Source: Cellulomonas sp. Leaf334
GTDB lineage: Bacteria > Actinomycetota > Actinomycetes > Actinomycetales > Cellulomonadaceae
Length of the DNA stretch: 64,000 bases
NCBI RefSeq assembly: GCF_001424195.1
Contig: NZ_LMOO01000007.1
Location: forward strand, 186,313 to 250,312
Reading direction: 5' to 3'
A model generated the notes under the pieces. The model was given only the letters and a program-made list of their open reading frames with translations, was not told the origin of the DNA and did no database searches. The position numbers were made by a program, and so were the translations under genes. Numbering within the stretch: position 1 is the stretch's first letter; each line of letters opens with the position of its first letter. Of this stretch, positions 1 to 10,500 are shown in pieces.

Positions 1-1074
1 GGCGAACGACGCGAGTGCCTGCCGACGTCGCGAATCGGAGAGCCGGGAGTGCTCCAGCGCGACCACGCCAAGACCGGCCCGAGACAGAGCGGCGTGGAGG
101 TCGACGGCTTCGTCGATCCGTTCGTGGAAGAGGAGAATCCGTGGGCCGGGCGTGCGCGATGCCAGGGACTCGACGATTCGCGCGGACACGCGGGTGCGCT
201 CGCGAGCCCGGTAGAGCAGGTCCTTCCGGGTCGACACGGCCGCCACGTACGACCGGGCCAGCGTCGCCTGCTCACCGGATCGGCCGGCGACGACGCGGAC
301 CGCGGACATGTCCACACCGATATCCCGCAGGCGGTCGGCGAGATCGTCGATCTTCCGACTTGCTTCGTCGTACCGGCGACGCTCATCGGGATCCAGCTGC
401 ACGGCGTGGTGGTGGACCGTGAACGTCGGCAGCCAACCGATCTCCCTGGCGGAGCGCAGATCGAATCGATAGACGATCGCGCCGAGGTTCCGACCGAGTA
501 CGTGATCGTCGTACTCGACGGCCACACCGTCGTCGTCGACGTCCTCGCGCTCCGCGGTCGCGCTGAGGCCGAGCCGGAAATCCGCGGGGGTATCCAGGAC
601 GCGCGAAAACTCGGGGGCCCCTGCCCGATGGGACTCGTCGACGATGAGCATCAGCGGTCCCCGAGCATCTCGAGCTATCTGTGGCAGCCGCTGGGCGGCC
701 GAGTTGAGAACGCCGATGAGCGCGCGATGCGTGCGCAGGTCGTCCTTGCGCCCTCCGCGAAGCTCGCCGATGTCCTTCGGATCCAGACCGGTTCGTTCTT
801 CCAGGACTGCGCGCCATTGACGCGCCAATGCAATGGTCGGCACGACGATCACCAAACGCAGGTGAGGTTCGACCAGTGCGGCCAGGCGGGCGCACTCCAG
901 GGCGATGAGCGACTTGCCGCCCCCTGTGAACACCTCGAGCGTGCCCCGGAACGGCCCGCCTTCGTCGCCCGCCGCCCATGCAGCGCAGGCGTCCTGCTGC
1001 CAGTCCTCCAGCTGGACGCCGCGAAGATCGAACGTCAGCTCGGGCCCGGTCGGGACCTCCACAGCGTCCGTCAC
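1..1074 (-). CDS. SF2 DEAD/DEAH-type helicase, last visible gene of the defence operon (C-terminus off the window)
   Basis: The open frame runs without a stop from a GTG at 1074 to the window edge (358 codons), so the protein is partial. It has the SF2 core: Walker A FTGGGKS near residue 49, motif Ia around VPTIALARQW, the Walker B variant VDESH, motif III LSATAE, and the start of the second RecA-like domain (RILLFHERIDEAVDLH). It would be an ATP-driven DNA translocase. The GTG overlaps the drmB stop as GTGA, which fixes the start and implies translational coupling. This helicase is not Snf2-like by eye, so I do not call it DrmD; its position next to DrmB suggests a DISARM accessory helicase. 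DrmC (phospholipase D fold) is not visible here and may lie beyond position 1. Confidence 0.88.
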   Translation of the reverse strand, partial: MTDAVEVPTGPELTFDLRGVQLEDWQQDACAAWAAGDEGGPFRGTLEVFTGGGKSLIALECARLAALVEPHLRLVIVVPTIALARQWRAVLEERTGLDPKDIGELRGGRKDDLRTHRALIGVLNSAAQRLPQIARDARGPLMLIVDESHRAGAPEFSRVLDTPADFRLGLSATAEREDVDDDGVAVEYDDHVLGRNLGAIVYRFDLRSAREIGWLPTFTVHHHAVQLDPDERRRYDEASRKIDDLADRLRDIGVDMSAVRVVAGRSGEQATLARSYVAAVSTRKDLLYRARERTRVSARIVESLASRTPGPRILLFHERIDEAVDLHAALSRAGLGVVALEHSRLSDSRRRQALASFA

Positions 1075-2879
1075 AGTCGCGCCCTTCGAGCCGCGTCCTG
1101 CTGCACGTCTCGGATCACACTTTGGAAGAAGCCCGGAGTCTCCCCGCGGCCGATGAGCAGCACCCGGTCGAGGAGGAGATTGGAACCCTCACAGGAGGTT
1201 TCAGCGACGAGCGCGCAGCCGTGACACGCAGCGAGGTTGAGAGCGCTGGGTCCCTGGCCACGGCTCTCGCTACAGAGGGGATCCGAGGAGCACCAGGCGG
1301 TGGCTTCGAGCGCGGCGAAGAGGCTCTGCATGAGGCGTGGCGCCTCACCTTGGCGGACGAGTCCTCCGAGCGTCCCCTCCGCATCGCCCGCCGCTGTATA
1401 GATCAGGATTCCTGCCTGCGCGTTCGGCGCACTGGACGAGTAGATCCGTTCTCTGAGCGAGGCCGCCGAGTAACCGCACGAGAATGCCAGCTGACGCATC
1501 AGGACGTGGGCGAGGGTGTGCAGCAGGACGCGACGCGGCGTGGCCACACCGAGGCGTGAGCCCACGACGGAGTCACGTCGGCGACGTTCGATGTCCTCGA
1601 CCCGGACCTTCACGTGCTCGTTGAGTTCCCATGCAGCCAGTCGGTGCTCATCGAGGGTGAGGAGGACCCCCTCGCCGAATGACTCGACGGCCGGCAGCCA
1701 TCTCTCGCGCCCGCGCGGGCCGAGATCGACGTCCACGAGGTCGGAGCCCCCGTCGTAGCGTCTGAACCCGTGGAGGGCGCGCACTTCGCGGAGGCGATGC
1801 GCCAGGACGATGTGGCCGACGAGGTCATCGATCGCGCTAGCGGCAGGCGTGGCGTCGTCTGGGACGAACGGTGTCACTGACACGACGAAGTTGGGCGTGC
1901 CGACGGGCTCGTCCGGGTTGTCGATCGCTTGCTGGAATGCGAGCCATTCGTCCGCGAGCAGCCCTTCGCGTGCGGCTTTGACCTCGTCGGTGTCGTCGGT
2001 CGCGGCGGTCGCCACCCGGAGCACCTCCTGCTGCGTGACGCCGAGATCCTCGGCGATCAGCTCGATGAGCACGGCGGCGCGAGGTCCGGAGGGTGCTGAA
2101 CGGACGTCCTCGAAGTTTCGGTGGCGGCGGATTTCTGCGGCGTCATCCTTGACCGGGTTGGTCGGCTCCGGGATGTCCAGGGCGGTCGACGTCTCGCTAA
2201 TGGTCACGTTGGTCGCGCCTCGCTGGAGGACTTCGACACGCTCGTCGCAGGTGTCCAACTTGGGCGACTGCCAGGGTTGGGCTCCCGTGCACCTGAAACC
2301 GATTCGCTTGAGCGAGCCCTTCGCGGTCAACGCACCGAGGTCACGACTCGCGCCGCATGCGGCACAGTGGACTACAAGGCTGGACAGACCCTCCGCGCCG
2401 CCTGGCCGCGTTTGGAACAGGAGCTCCTCCGTTCGGCAGCGTTCTTGGCTCTCGCCGCTGGCCTCGGAGTGTGCCCACCTCACCCACGGAACGTCCATGG
2501 CGTGTCCCCGCTCCGTGCCGACGACGATGAATCTCATCGGCACCATCGGGCCCTTGCAGTGCTCGCAGCGGGGTGGCTTGCCGGTCTCCTGCCGACGGGT
2601 CATCCGATTCATCCGACGGCAGTCCTGGCAGAACAGCCAGCCCGGGAAGCGCTTGTAGTCGACTCCGGGGGTGTTCTTCGACGGTCTCGAGGGGACGCTG
2701 GGTGGCATCCTGAGCTCCGCCACGCCGAGAGCGAGCTCCAGGCGCCGGGACTCGATCCGGCGGGTCTTGGACTGTGGCCAGGTGCTGATGTCTGCGGCCA
2801 TCAGGGATTCGCCCTCGATGTCGAGGATCGCTCCCACGCCGAAGGGTGACACCGTCTGGCTGAGTCTGGTCGTCCTCAC
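1071..2879 (-). CDS. drmB: DrmB-family DUF1998 protein of a DISARM-like system
   Basis: 602 residues, GTG start overlapping the drmA stop as GTGA. The C-terminal DUF1998 region (about residues 449 to 550) shows the family pattern: LLHTLAHVLMRQLAF, then ILIYTAAGDAEGTLGGLV, followed by a cysteine cluster (C529, C536, C552, C555, C563) likely to bind zinc. Two further CxxC pairs occur near residues 84 and 105 (FCQDC, RCEHC) and another at 172. In DISARM, DrmB forms a complex with the DrmA helicase on phage DNA; the direct drmA-drmB adjacency here fits. Size and order match the family. The family call is firm; its exact partner set in this larger operon is inferred. Confidence 0.9.
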   Translation of the reverse strand: MRTTRLSQTVSPFGVGAILDIEGESLMAADISTWPQSKTRRIESRRLELALGVAELRMPPSVPSRPSKNTPGVDYKRFPGWLFCQDCRRMNRMTRRQETGKPPRCEHCKGPMVPMRFIVVGTERGHAMDVPWVRWAHSEASGESQERCRTEELLFQTRPGGAEGLSSLVVHCAACGASRDLGALTAKGSLKRIGFRCTGAQPWQSPKLDTCDERVEVLQRGATNVTISETSTALDIPEPTNPVKDDAAEIRRHRNFEDVRSAPSGPRAAVLIELIAEDLGVTQQEVLRVATAATDDTDEVKAAREGLLADEWLAFQQAIDNPDEPVGTPNFVVSVTPFVPDDATPAASAIDDLVGHIVLAHRLREVRALHGFRRYDGGSDLVDVDLGPRGRERWLPAVESFGEGVLLTLDEHRLAAWELNEHVKVRVEDIERRRRDSVVGSRLGVATPRRVLLHTLAHVLMRQLAFSCGYSAASLRERIYSSSAPNAQAGILIYTAAGDAEGTLGGLVRQGEAPRLMQSLFAALEATAWCSSDPLCSESRGQGPSALNLAACHGCALVAETSCEGSNLLLDRVLLIGRGETPGFFQSVIRDVQQDAARRARL

Positions 2880-5800
2880 AGCTGCTCTCCGATCGCGACG
2901 ACACGGACGGTGCGGTCGACCGAGCGCATCGAGTGCATCGTTGCCCAGCCGTCGCGCGCTTCACCGAAGTCTCGCAGCAGCGCTGGGTGGTCCTTATCGC
3001 TGCTCTCGTAGCGCAGGCTGAGCCCTTGACCGGCTGCGTCCGTCGCCCGTCGGCTCCACTCGGCGACGAGTCTGCGAACCATGGTGTCGGCGGCGTCGCG
3101 CGCCTCGGGTTCTGCAGCCGTGACCGCATCGAGCAGGATGCGACATGCCTTCGCGACACTTGCGTCATCAGGGCGGAAGGCTCCGGCGTCGTCGTTCCCC
3201 CGCAGCCCTGCCCCATGCCGGACGAGCATCACCAATGCGGCGTGCAGCGACCGCTCGCGCGAAGCGAGGGACCACGGCGTCACACTCGTTGGTTCGACGT
3301 GGCGGTACAGCGACTCGTGGAAGGCTCTGAACGACTCGTAGTGGGAACGGTCGCGCGGCTTTCCTGGGCGCAGGAGCGTGACGACGAGCCCCGGAACGGT
3401 CGACCGGCCCACCCGGCTCGTGGCTTGAATGTATTCGGCCGTCGTCTTGGGTTGGCCGTTCATCAGCATGAGCCCGAGCCGGCTGATGTCGATCCCGACG
3501 GAGAGCATGTTGGTCGTTGCTACGAGATCCACCGCGTCCGCCTCGCCGACACTGCTCTCGAGCTGCGCCAGTCGGCGGACGAGCGACCCCGGCCCGACGT
3601 TGCTCGTCAGTTCGATCACACCGTCGCGCTTGAGTCGACGTGACCTGCTCCCCCGCTTCTCCGCTCGCGAGGCGAGGATGCTCTCGACGTCGTCGCGGGT
3701 GATCGTTACCGTGCGCCCGAGTTCCCGCAACGAGTTGTGGTACGCGACGACCGTCCAGTACGCATCCAGGTCCTCGGGCGACTCCCCGACCAGCACGGGA
3801 GCTTCCAGCAGTGCAACGGTGGCGAGCACCGTGGCGTAGGAGGCCGTGTGCGCCTGCGGCATCAGGCCCATGTACAGGCGGCCCGGAGCGGTCTTGTCGA
3901 CGACGGCGAAGTAGCTGTTGTCGGAATCCAGGCCGCTCGGCGGGAAGAGCGCGACGGCACTCCCGTAAAGCCTCCTGACCTGCTCGGGCGCGGATCGGAT
4001 CGTTGCCGTGGAGGCGACGATCTTGGGCCGCTTCCCATCCCAGGCCATGAGTCCGAGCACGGCTGCTTCGTAGAGCGCGACCGTTGTTCCGAGAGGGCCC
4101 GAAAGCAGGTGGAGCTCGTCCTGGATGACGAGGCTCGGGGCGTTGTATGGCACTCCCCCGCGGCCCAGCACCGCACCCGCATCCTTGTGCCAGGGCATGC
4201 GCGCGAACTTGTCGACCGTGGCGACCAGGAGCGTCGGAGGGTCTGCGAAGATCTGCGCGTCGACGACCTTGACCGGCAAGAAGTTGTGGAATGCGCAGTC
4301 GCTGTGAGGGCAGAACAGCTCGAAACTGCTGCTCGTCGACCGCACGCCGTAGGCGGTCGTGTCGTTGTTCCTGCGCGCGGGCAGGAGAGGTGTGGCACAC
4401 CAAGGACAGCTGAGTATCTGGAATGGGTTCTCGGGCTCGGACGCACGGAGCAGTTCCCGGGTGCGCTCGTGAGCGGTCTTGTAGTCATTTGGCGTGGTCT
4501 CTCCGCCCACCCACAGCCCGATGCTGAACGGCTGGGTACCTGCGAGACGTCGATCTTGTTGCCGGAGTAGTTCGAGGGCACAGATCAACGTCGCGGCCCG
4601 CTGGAACTGTTGGGTGGTCAGCATGCGGAGCGTGTACCGGGTGAGAACGGCCGTCCCTCCGCCGCGCAGCCCCTGCGTGAGCCGGCGATGGATCATCTCG
4701 AAGGCTGCGAGCGCGAGATAGGCCTCCGTCTTGCCGCCGCCGGTCGGAAACCAGATCAGGTCGACGACCGATCGATCGGGATGTTCGGCGCTGGCAGTCG
4801 AGGCCACCGTTAACAATTGAAAGGCCAGCTGGAACGGGTACCAGGCGGGTTCGTCGGCGTTGTCCGCGGCCACGGGCAACGCCACGCCCCGCGATCCTGG
4901 ATTGGCCTTTGCATGCCTGGACTGGAGGATCTGGACACGCATCGCGCGGTTCGCCAGTTGGAACGCCTCCCGCACCCCCTCGTCCGAACGTAGGAGCTCT
5001 ACGCCCGCTTCCATGCGACTCCGAGCGCGCTGCATGCGCTGGACCAGCCGGTCCCCTGCCTCCGCGTGGTTCGGCGGCAGGTCGTCGGCGGCTTTCTGCT
5101 GATCGCTGATCCAGTTGCCGTAGTCGTCGACGAACTGCTGCAGGGTCGCGCAGAGTTTGTCGACGGGCAGGGTCTCATCCGAGAGGTACACGAGCTTCAG
5201 GACTTCGGCGTCTCGCTCACCGGGTGAGACCGAAGGGACGACGCTGCTCGGGATCATGTCGGATGCAACCCAGGTTGGTGCGTCGCTGTCCTCCCACGCG
5301 ATCGAGCATCCGTGCCCGACGCCGAAGGTCTGGCGATTGCTGTAAAGGAGTCTGAGTTCTTGCTCCTCATCGTCGTCGCTCAGAAGCGAAACCGATGGGT
5401 AGGGCAGGACTCGTCCCGCGACGACATCGCATCGGAGCTCGACCTGGAAGAGGCAGTCCTCTGTCGGTGGGGGCGCGTCGGCATCGTCGTGCTCAGCTCT
5501 GTTCTCGATGGCGACGGTCACGAGCCAGGCGTCGCCGATCGGCCTCCAAACCGAGACGACGCGACCGGCCCCGCCCATGACGTCCAGCGGCGGAGTCGAG
5601 CGATCGAGCGTCAACACGGGCTCGACCATCGCCCGCCGCTGCCATCCGGACTTGTCGGGCAGTTGCGAGTAGCGACCGGCGGCGACGGTGCAGGTAATCG
5701 ACGGTCCGTCGTGCAGGAACGAAATCGCCGCAGAGGCGGGATTCCAGGCGTTGGCGAGTTCGATCGATTCGTCGAGTCCGTCGTCGGCCCCCTCCTCGCC

Positions 5801-5983
5801 GAGGACGTCACCGTCCATGGGCGGAGCGGACCTGCCCCGCGGGTACAACGTCCCCACCAAGTACACGCGGTCGGGGCGTTGGGGGAGGATCTCCTCCGCG
5901 CCATGGGCAGGGCCGAGGTACTGCTCCTTGAGGTGACCGACCACCTCGGAGCGGACCTGATTGAACGTGCGCTCGGGTCTCAC
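2876..5983 (-). CDS. drmA: DrmA-family helicase of a DISARM-like system
   Basis: 1035 residues from a GTG at 5983 that overlaps the upstream stop as GTGA; an open frame continues 20 codons further upstream, but those codons lie inside the preceding gene. Motifs: Walker A FPTGGGKTEAY near 413-420, a CPWC/CPHSDC zinc ribbon between 527 and 563, DEAD-box variant QDELHLLSGPLGT near 621, the second domain with TTNMLSVGIDI near 824-832, and the motif VI region EYIQATSRVGR near 850-860. The DELHLLSGPLGT and QPKTTAEYIQATSRVGR signatures are characteristic of DrmA. It should be an ATP-dependent DNA-binding subunit acting with DrmB. The large N-terminal region (about 400 residues) is unlike helicase cores and is typical of DrmA. 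Confidence 0.9.
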   Translation of the reverse strand: MRPERTFNQVRSEVVGHLKEQYLGPAHGAEEILPQRPDRVYLVGTLYPRGRSAPPMDGDVLGEEGADDGLDESIELANAWNPASAAISFLHDGPSITCTVAAGRYSQLPDKSGWQRRAMVEPVLTLDRSTPPLDVMGGAGRVVSVWRPIGDAWLVTVAIENRAEHDDADAPPPTEDCLFQVELRCDVVAGRVLPYPSVSLLSDDDEEQELRLLYSNRQTFGVGHGCSIAWEDSDAPTWVASDMIPSSVVPSVSPGERDAEVLKLVYLSDETLPVDKLCATLQQFVDDYGNWISDQQKAADDLPPNHAEAGDRLVQRMQRARSRMEAGVELLRSDEGVREAFQLANRAMRVQILQSRHAKANPGSRGVALPVAADNADEPAWYPFQLAFQLLTVASTASAEHPDRSVVDLIWFPTGGGKTEAYLALAAFEMIHRRLTQGLRGGGTAVLTRYTLRMLTTQQFQRAATLICALELLRQQDRRLAGTQPFSIGLWVGGETTPNDYKTAHERTRELLRASEPENPFQILSCPWCATPLLPARRNNDTTAYGVRSTSSSFELFCPHSDCAFHNFLPVKVVDAQIFADPPTLLVATVDKFARMPWHKDAGAVLGRGGVPYNAPSLVIQDELHLLSGPLGTTVALYEAAVLGLMAWDGKRPKIVASTATIRSAPEQVRRLYGSAVALFPPSGLDSDNSYFAVVDKTAPGRLYMGLMPQAHTASYATVLATVALLEAPVLVGESPEDLDAYWTVVAYHNSLRELGRTVTITRDDVESILASRAEKRGSRSRRLKRDGVIELTSNVGPGSLVRRLAQLESSVGEADAVDLVATTNMLSVGIDISRLGLMLMNGQPKTTAEYIQATSRVGRSTVPGLVVTLLRPGKPRDRSHYESFRAFHESLYRHVEPTSVTPWSLASRERSLHAALVMLVRHGAGLRGNDDAGAFRPDDASVAKACRILLDAVTAAEPEARDAADTMVRRLVAEWSRRATDAAGQGLSLRYESSDKDHPALLRDFGEARDGWATMHSMRSVDRTVRVVAIGEQL

Positions 5984-7590
5984 TGCTTGCCTCCGTTTGC
6001 CGAGGAGAGTTGGGCCCACGCGCGAGGGCCCACCGCAATCCACAATGAGACGCGCGGTCTCGTCATGGCGACGTAGAGCCGGGCCATGGCAAGGTCGCTC
6101 TCAACCTCGTCGACGTCGACGACGAGCACGTGCGCCGCTTCAAGTCCTTTGAAACCTCGGGTCGTGACGAGTCGGGCAGCCCCCGCCGGTCCTGAGGTCG
6201 AACTCCGCCCGGGCTGATCGGTGAGAGCGCCCCGCGAGTAGGCCTTGGTCTGGACCGCCGAGCTCGCGCTCTCTGTGTCGCGAAGCGTTACGACGACAAC
6301 CTCGGAGAGGTCGATCTCCTCCTGCCGGAGCCGCTTCAGACGGGCGTCGAGGAGTGCGGCTGTATCCGTGTCGCTGTGGGGCTGCACGTACTCGACCGCC
6401 GGCCCTGCTCCGGCCTTGGCCACGCCGAGGTCTGCTCCGGTGATGAGTTGAGTCTGCTGCACGATCGCCGACGTGTTCCTGCAGTTGTACGGCAGCTGGA
6501 ATTGCGCGGCGGTGGATCCGAGTTCATCGAACGTCTGGCGGTCGAACACGCCGTCCACGTTCGCCTGGTTGTTCGGGTCGCAGAAGAGCCGCCACCGGCC
6601 CTCCCGGATCCCATCCGTCACCAACTCGTCGAGCTGCAGGCAGTCGTCGGTGTTGAGGATGTCTTGCGCCTCGTCGACGAGGACGACGTCGTACGGACCG
6701 CGCCCATTGGTCCGGGACCACTCGATGCAGTCGACGGATGTGTCGGCCAACGATCGCGACATCATGTCCATGACGCCGGACGAGCGGCATGTCAGGAGGA
6801 CCGTCTCACCTCGGAGTGCAGCGCGACGGGCCGATTCGACCGCGAGAAGTGTCTTGCCGGAACCCGCGCCGCCCGTGCAGAGGAGGCGAGGGTTCACCTC
6901 TGCGCCTCGGAGCATGTCGTACTGGGCTGCTGCCAGTTGGACGAAGTCGGTTTCGAACGCGCTCGCGAGAAGGGATAAGCGTGGTACGCGATCGAAGTCG
7001 GGGCGGAGCGCCTTGACGAGGTCCTGGTACTGAGACCGGCCCACAGTGTGCCGGGAGCGGTCTCGCCAATGGCGCGCGGCCGCGGTGAGCCCGGCTCCGA
7101 GTGCCGCGACGGTCATCGAGCCGGGCCCGAGGTGCTCCGCCGGCTCCCACTCGAGGTCGGGCGCGAGCGCCTGGTCAGGCGTGATCACCACGGATCCGAA
7201 CGCCACGCTGAGCCCAGGGATCCTCCGTTGTAGGTCCGCCTCGATAGCGAACATGGCGGTCCGGGCCTGCTCGAACGGCCCTTCGCGCTTCTCGTGGACC
7301 TCCCCGTATCGATCGGTGAAGGTCCACAGCCCGTCACGGCGGGCGAGGCGGCCACCCTTGATCTCGAGCACCAGAACTACGTCGTTGAGGACGATTAGGA
7401 AGTCGATCTCCGACATCCGTTTGTACTCGTGCCGCGGCAGATGGACGGAGTAGAAGCACGTCGCCGGCTCACCCAGATCGACCTGCTCGACCAGGCGCGC
7501 GACGCGCAGCTCGGCTGCCGACTCGATGTTGCCGAAACGCGCGACGGGCGGAACGAGTTTCAGTTGGACCCACCGCCTTGAACGTTCCAC
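5980..7590 (-). CDS. NERD nuclease-related domain fused to a UvrD/DUF2075-like SF1 helicase
   Basis: 536 residues from a GTG at 7590; it overlaps the end of the upstream gene by 31 bases. The N-terminal NERD domain (about residues 20 to 135) shows the PD-(D/E)xK-type pattern D63 then E76-I-K78 (EIDFLIV, LEIKGG), so it may cleave DNA. The helicase part has Walker A GGAGSGKT at 240-247, VDEAQD near 305-310, and the C-terminal UvrD_C_2 motif LYVAMTRPRVSL. It is likely a nuclease-helicase that processes DNA recognised by the rest of the operon. NERD-helicase fusions occur widely in defence islands but are not a standard DISARM subunit. Cleavage activity is inferred from the retained residues. Confidence 0.85.
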   Translation of the reverse strand: MERSRRWVQLKLVPPVARFGNIESAAELRVARLVEQVDLGEPATCFYSVHLPRHEYKRMSEIDFLIVLNDVVLVLEIKGGRLARRDGLWTFTDRYGEVHEKREGPFEQARTAMFAIEADLQRRIPGLSVAFGSVVITPDQALAPDLEWEPAEHLGPGSMTVAALGAGLTAAARHWRDRSRHTVGRSQYQDLVKALRPDFDRVPRLSLLASAFETDFVQLAAAQYDMLRGAEVNPRLLCTGGAGSGKTLLAVESARRAALRGETVLLTCRSSGVMDMMSRSLADTSVDCIEWSRTNGRGPYDVVLVDEAQDILNTDDCLQLDELVTDGIREGRWRLFCDPNNQANVDGVFDRQTFDELGSTAAQFQLPYNCRNTSAIVQQTQLITGADLGVAKAGAGPAVEYVQPHSDTDTAALLDARLKRLRQEEIDLSEVVVVTLRDTESASSAVQTKAYSRGALTDQPGRSSTSGPAGAARLVTTRGFKGLEAAHVLVVDVDEVESDLAMARLYVAMTRPRVSLWIAVGPRAWAQLSSANGGKQ

Positions 7591-10500
7591 AGGTAGTCGA
7601 ACTCGTTGTAGGCGAGCTGCTCACCGAAGACGTTGAACGTATCCGCGACATTGACGACGAGACATTCCGGCTCGCCGCCATTTGCGGGCCCACGCAGACC
7701 TCGTCCGACCATTTGGATGTAGGCATTCGGACTGAATGTCGGCCTCGCTATGTAGAGGGCTCTGACCTTCGGGGCATCGAATCCCTGCGTGAGTACGTCG
7801 CAGTTCGTGAGGACACGTACGTCCCCTCGGCGGAAGTCCTCGATCGCCCGACGTCGCTCCAACATGGGAGTCGCCCCGCTCACGGCTGCTGAGCTGATGC
7901 CATTGACCCGGAGCAGCACCGAGAGTATTTGCGCCGAGAGGACCGATGACGTGAAGACAAGTATTGGCCAGGCCGGAGGTCTCCTCGCGATGTCTTCCAT
8001 CAATCGGACCGTCCTCGCCCGGTCCTGGCCGATTCGGGCCAAAACGGTCTTGGGAATGTCCTTGAACTCCGCGAAATTCTTCTTCTCGGGGTCGTCCAGG
8101 ACGTACGCCGACCCGGGCAGAACGGCGTGCTCGACTCGAGCCAGTACCTCGAGCCGACGAAGTTCGTCGTACGGGTCGTCCCCCAACGCATTCAGCACCG
8201 TGCCACCGAATCGTGCCGCCAGACTCTGATTGGCCTTCTCACCTCTGCCCTTGAACGGGGTCGCAGTCAGCCCGAGGAATGGGCGTGCAGTGCTCCGCTG
8301 CTCGATTCCGAGCCAGCGGAGCGTGGCCGTGATGTCAGTGCCCGTTGCGCCGTGCGCCTCATCGAGGACGATGATCGCAGGTTGCCGAAGCCACTCGTAC
8401 TCGTCCTTCTCTCGGACAACGGCAAGCTCGGCGTCGGTGGCAACGATCACGCTCGCGTCGATGTCACTCGCCCCGAGCTGATTGCCTTTCCATAGTCTGC
8501 CCACTCGGAGCGGACGGTCACCGAACTGCCGCCACACCTCCATCCACGTCTGCACCCCTTGCTCACACAACTCATCCGACTGCGCAATCCAAAGGACCGG
8601 TTCGCTGAAGTCCCGGGCGACCATAGATCGCACGAGCGCCTCCACCGTCACCCGGGTTTTCCCGGCACCGGTTGGAAGGTAGAGCATCGCCCGTCTTGGG
8701 CTCTGGCTCGGCTTCGCGAGGTCTCTGATCTGTGACGCAAGGACCTCCTGGTAGTCATGGAGCGGCTTGAGGTTCGGTGGTCCTTGAACGACCTCTTCGG
8801 GTTCACGTCGACTCCCGCGCTCGCCGGCGAACTCTGCGGCGAACCCCAGCGACCGCACGAAGGCGATCGCTGGAGGCGACCCCGCCCACCGTTCAGGCAC
8901 GGAGTATCCGAACGTTTCCAACTCGCGCCGCAAGTGTTTCAGGACGTCGTAGCCGTGGATGTGGATGAGGAGCTCCGCGACGTCCACGGTCTCCGACGGC
9001 CCCGGCATCGTTGCGACCGTCGCGATCAACCCCGCTGGGACCTTGGCTTCGAGCACCGACGATGGAAGGAGCGCGCGCAGCTTCGCAGGCGGGTTCCGCT
9101 CGGAGCGGCACAAGGCCTTCGCAGTCTCGATCCGCTCGGTGTCTGCCTCGTGCAACACGCGTGAGATCGCCGACGAGTCAAGATCGAGGCCGTAGTGGCT
9201 CGAGATGAGTTCGAGAAGGCGCTCTTCGTCGAGATTCGCGTCGAAGTAGATCGTGCGCCCGCTGACCGCGAACACCTCTGGCGTGCTGGCCGTCCCGTCA
9301 GGCAGGGTGACGACGCGTTCGACGGTTGAGCACGCGATGAGCTCGACGAGATCCAGTCGCGCGGCGCCATGATCTTTGAGCCGCCGGAACCTGTCGAGCA
9401 GAACGACCGCCTCACTTGGGTTTTCGGCGACGATGTCTACGCTCAACTTTGATGAGGCCGGAAGACAGCCCCAGGCCTCACAGATGGAAGCCGCAGACTC
9501 AATGTCTGTGAAGGTCACAAACGGTAGGTGCTGTTCGCGCAGCGCAGTTGCCTCGTCATTGCTCGCGGCGAGCATCAGCTCACCAGGAGGGACGCTGTCG
9601 TAGCCATCCCCTCGCACGGCGGGTAGGGCGAGGGGCACTTCGCCGACCGGAAGCCGCCTCCAGGCTTCGAGCAAGAGTTCTCCGAGCTCGCCGGGAGCGC
9701 CGCCGCTGGGCAGTCGATGAAGGAACTCGCGCCAGAGGTCGACGGACATTGATTCCCGCCGGGCGAGACCGGGAATCTTGGCAGCCGTGCGCCACGTGGC
9801 GACTGGCAGCAGTCGACCGAGGTCTTGGAGTTCTGGGTGGAGTGCACGCCGTGCTTCGCGCGGGCCCCACGTCGTGTCCACCAAGCCGTAGGTCTCGACA
9901 GCCCACAGGTGCGGCGCCAGCACGGTCTTCGACGGAAACTTGCTTCCCTGGCCCTGCCGAAGGGTCCATTGGTCGGGCGCGTCGAGCGACAGGAGCTTGC
10001 GGCTCCAGGTGACGCGCGAGCTCTCGTCGGCCGAGTCGGCGAACAAGCGGAGCATGTGAAGCGGCGCCGGACCCCTCTCCTCCACGAACGACAAGGTCTG
10101 TGGCTCAGGACGTCCGCGAGCGGGAAGGTCGGCCAGGTACGCCGCCCGCTGCAGGCGTCGGTAGTCGAGCAGCGCCAGGTCCTGTCCGGCGACCTCGGTG
10201 ATGGCCGGCTCCGCCACAACACCAATCACGCGCAGGACCTGGAGGTGTGGACGGTGGAAGGCGTCGTCGAGCACCAAGGCGTCGTCGAGCGGCGCGACCT
10301 CTCCTGCGACGACGACGGTCCCCACGGCGTGCCACTGCCCGTCGCGAGCCAGAACCTGCAGGGCCAAGCCCTTCTTGACATGGGCGACCAGGATCTCGTC
10401 GGCGTCCTTGGGAGCCACCTCCTTGACCACGCCCCAGAACGCACTCCATTCGGCGGTGCCCCACCGGAGGGTGGCCGTGCTCGCAAGGGTCCGAAGCTCC

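Noticed and set aside
49..1224. A 391-codon plus-strand frame at the left edge
   Set aside because: The minus strand here encodes clear helicase motifs (TGGGKS, DESH, LSATAE); the plus-strand frame has none.
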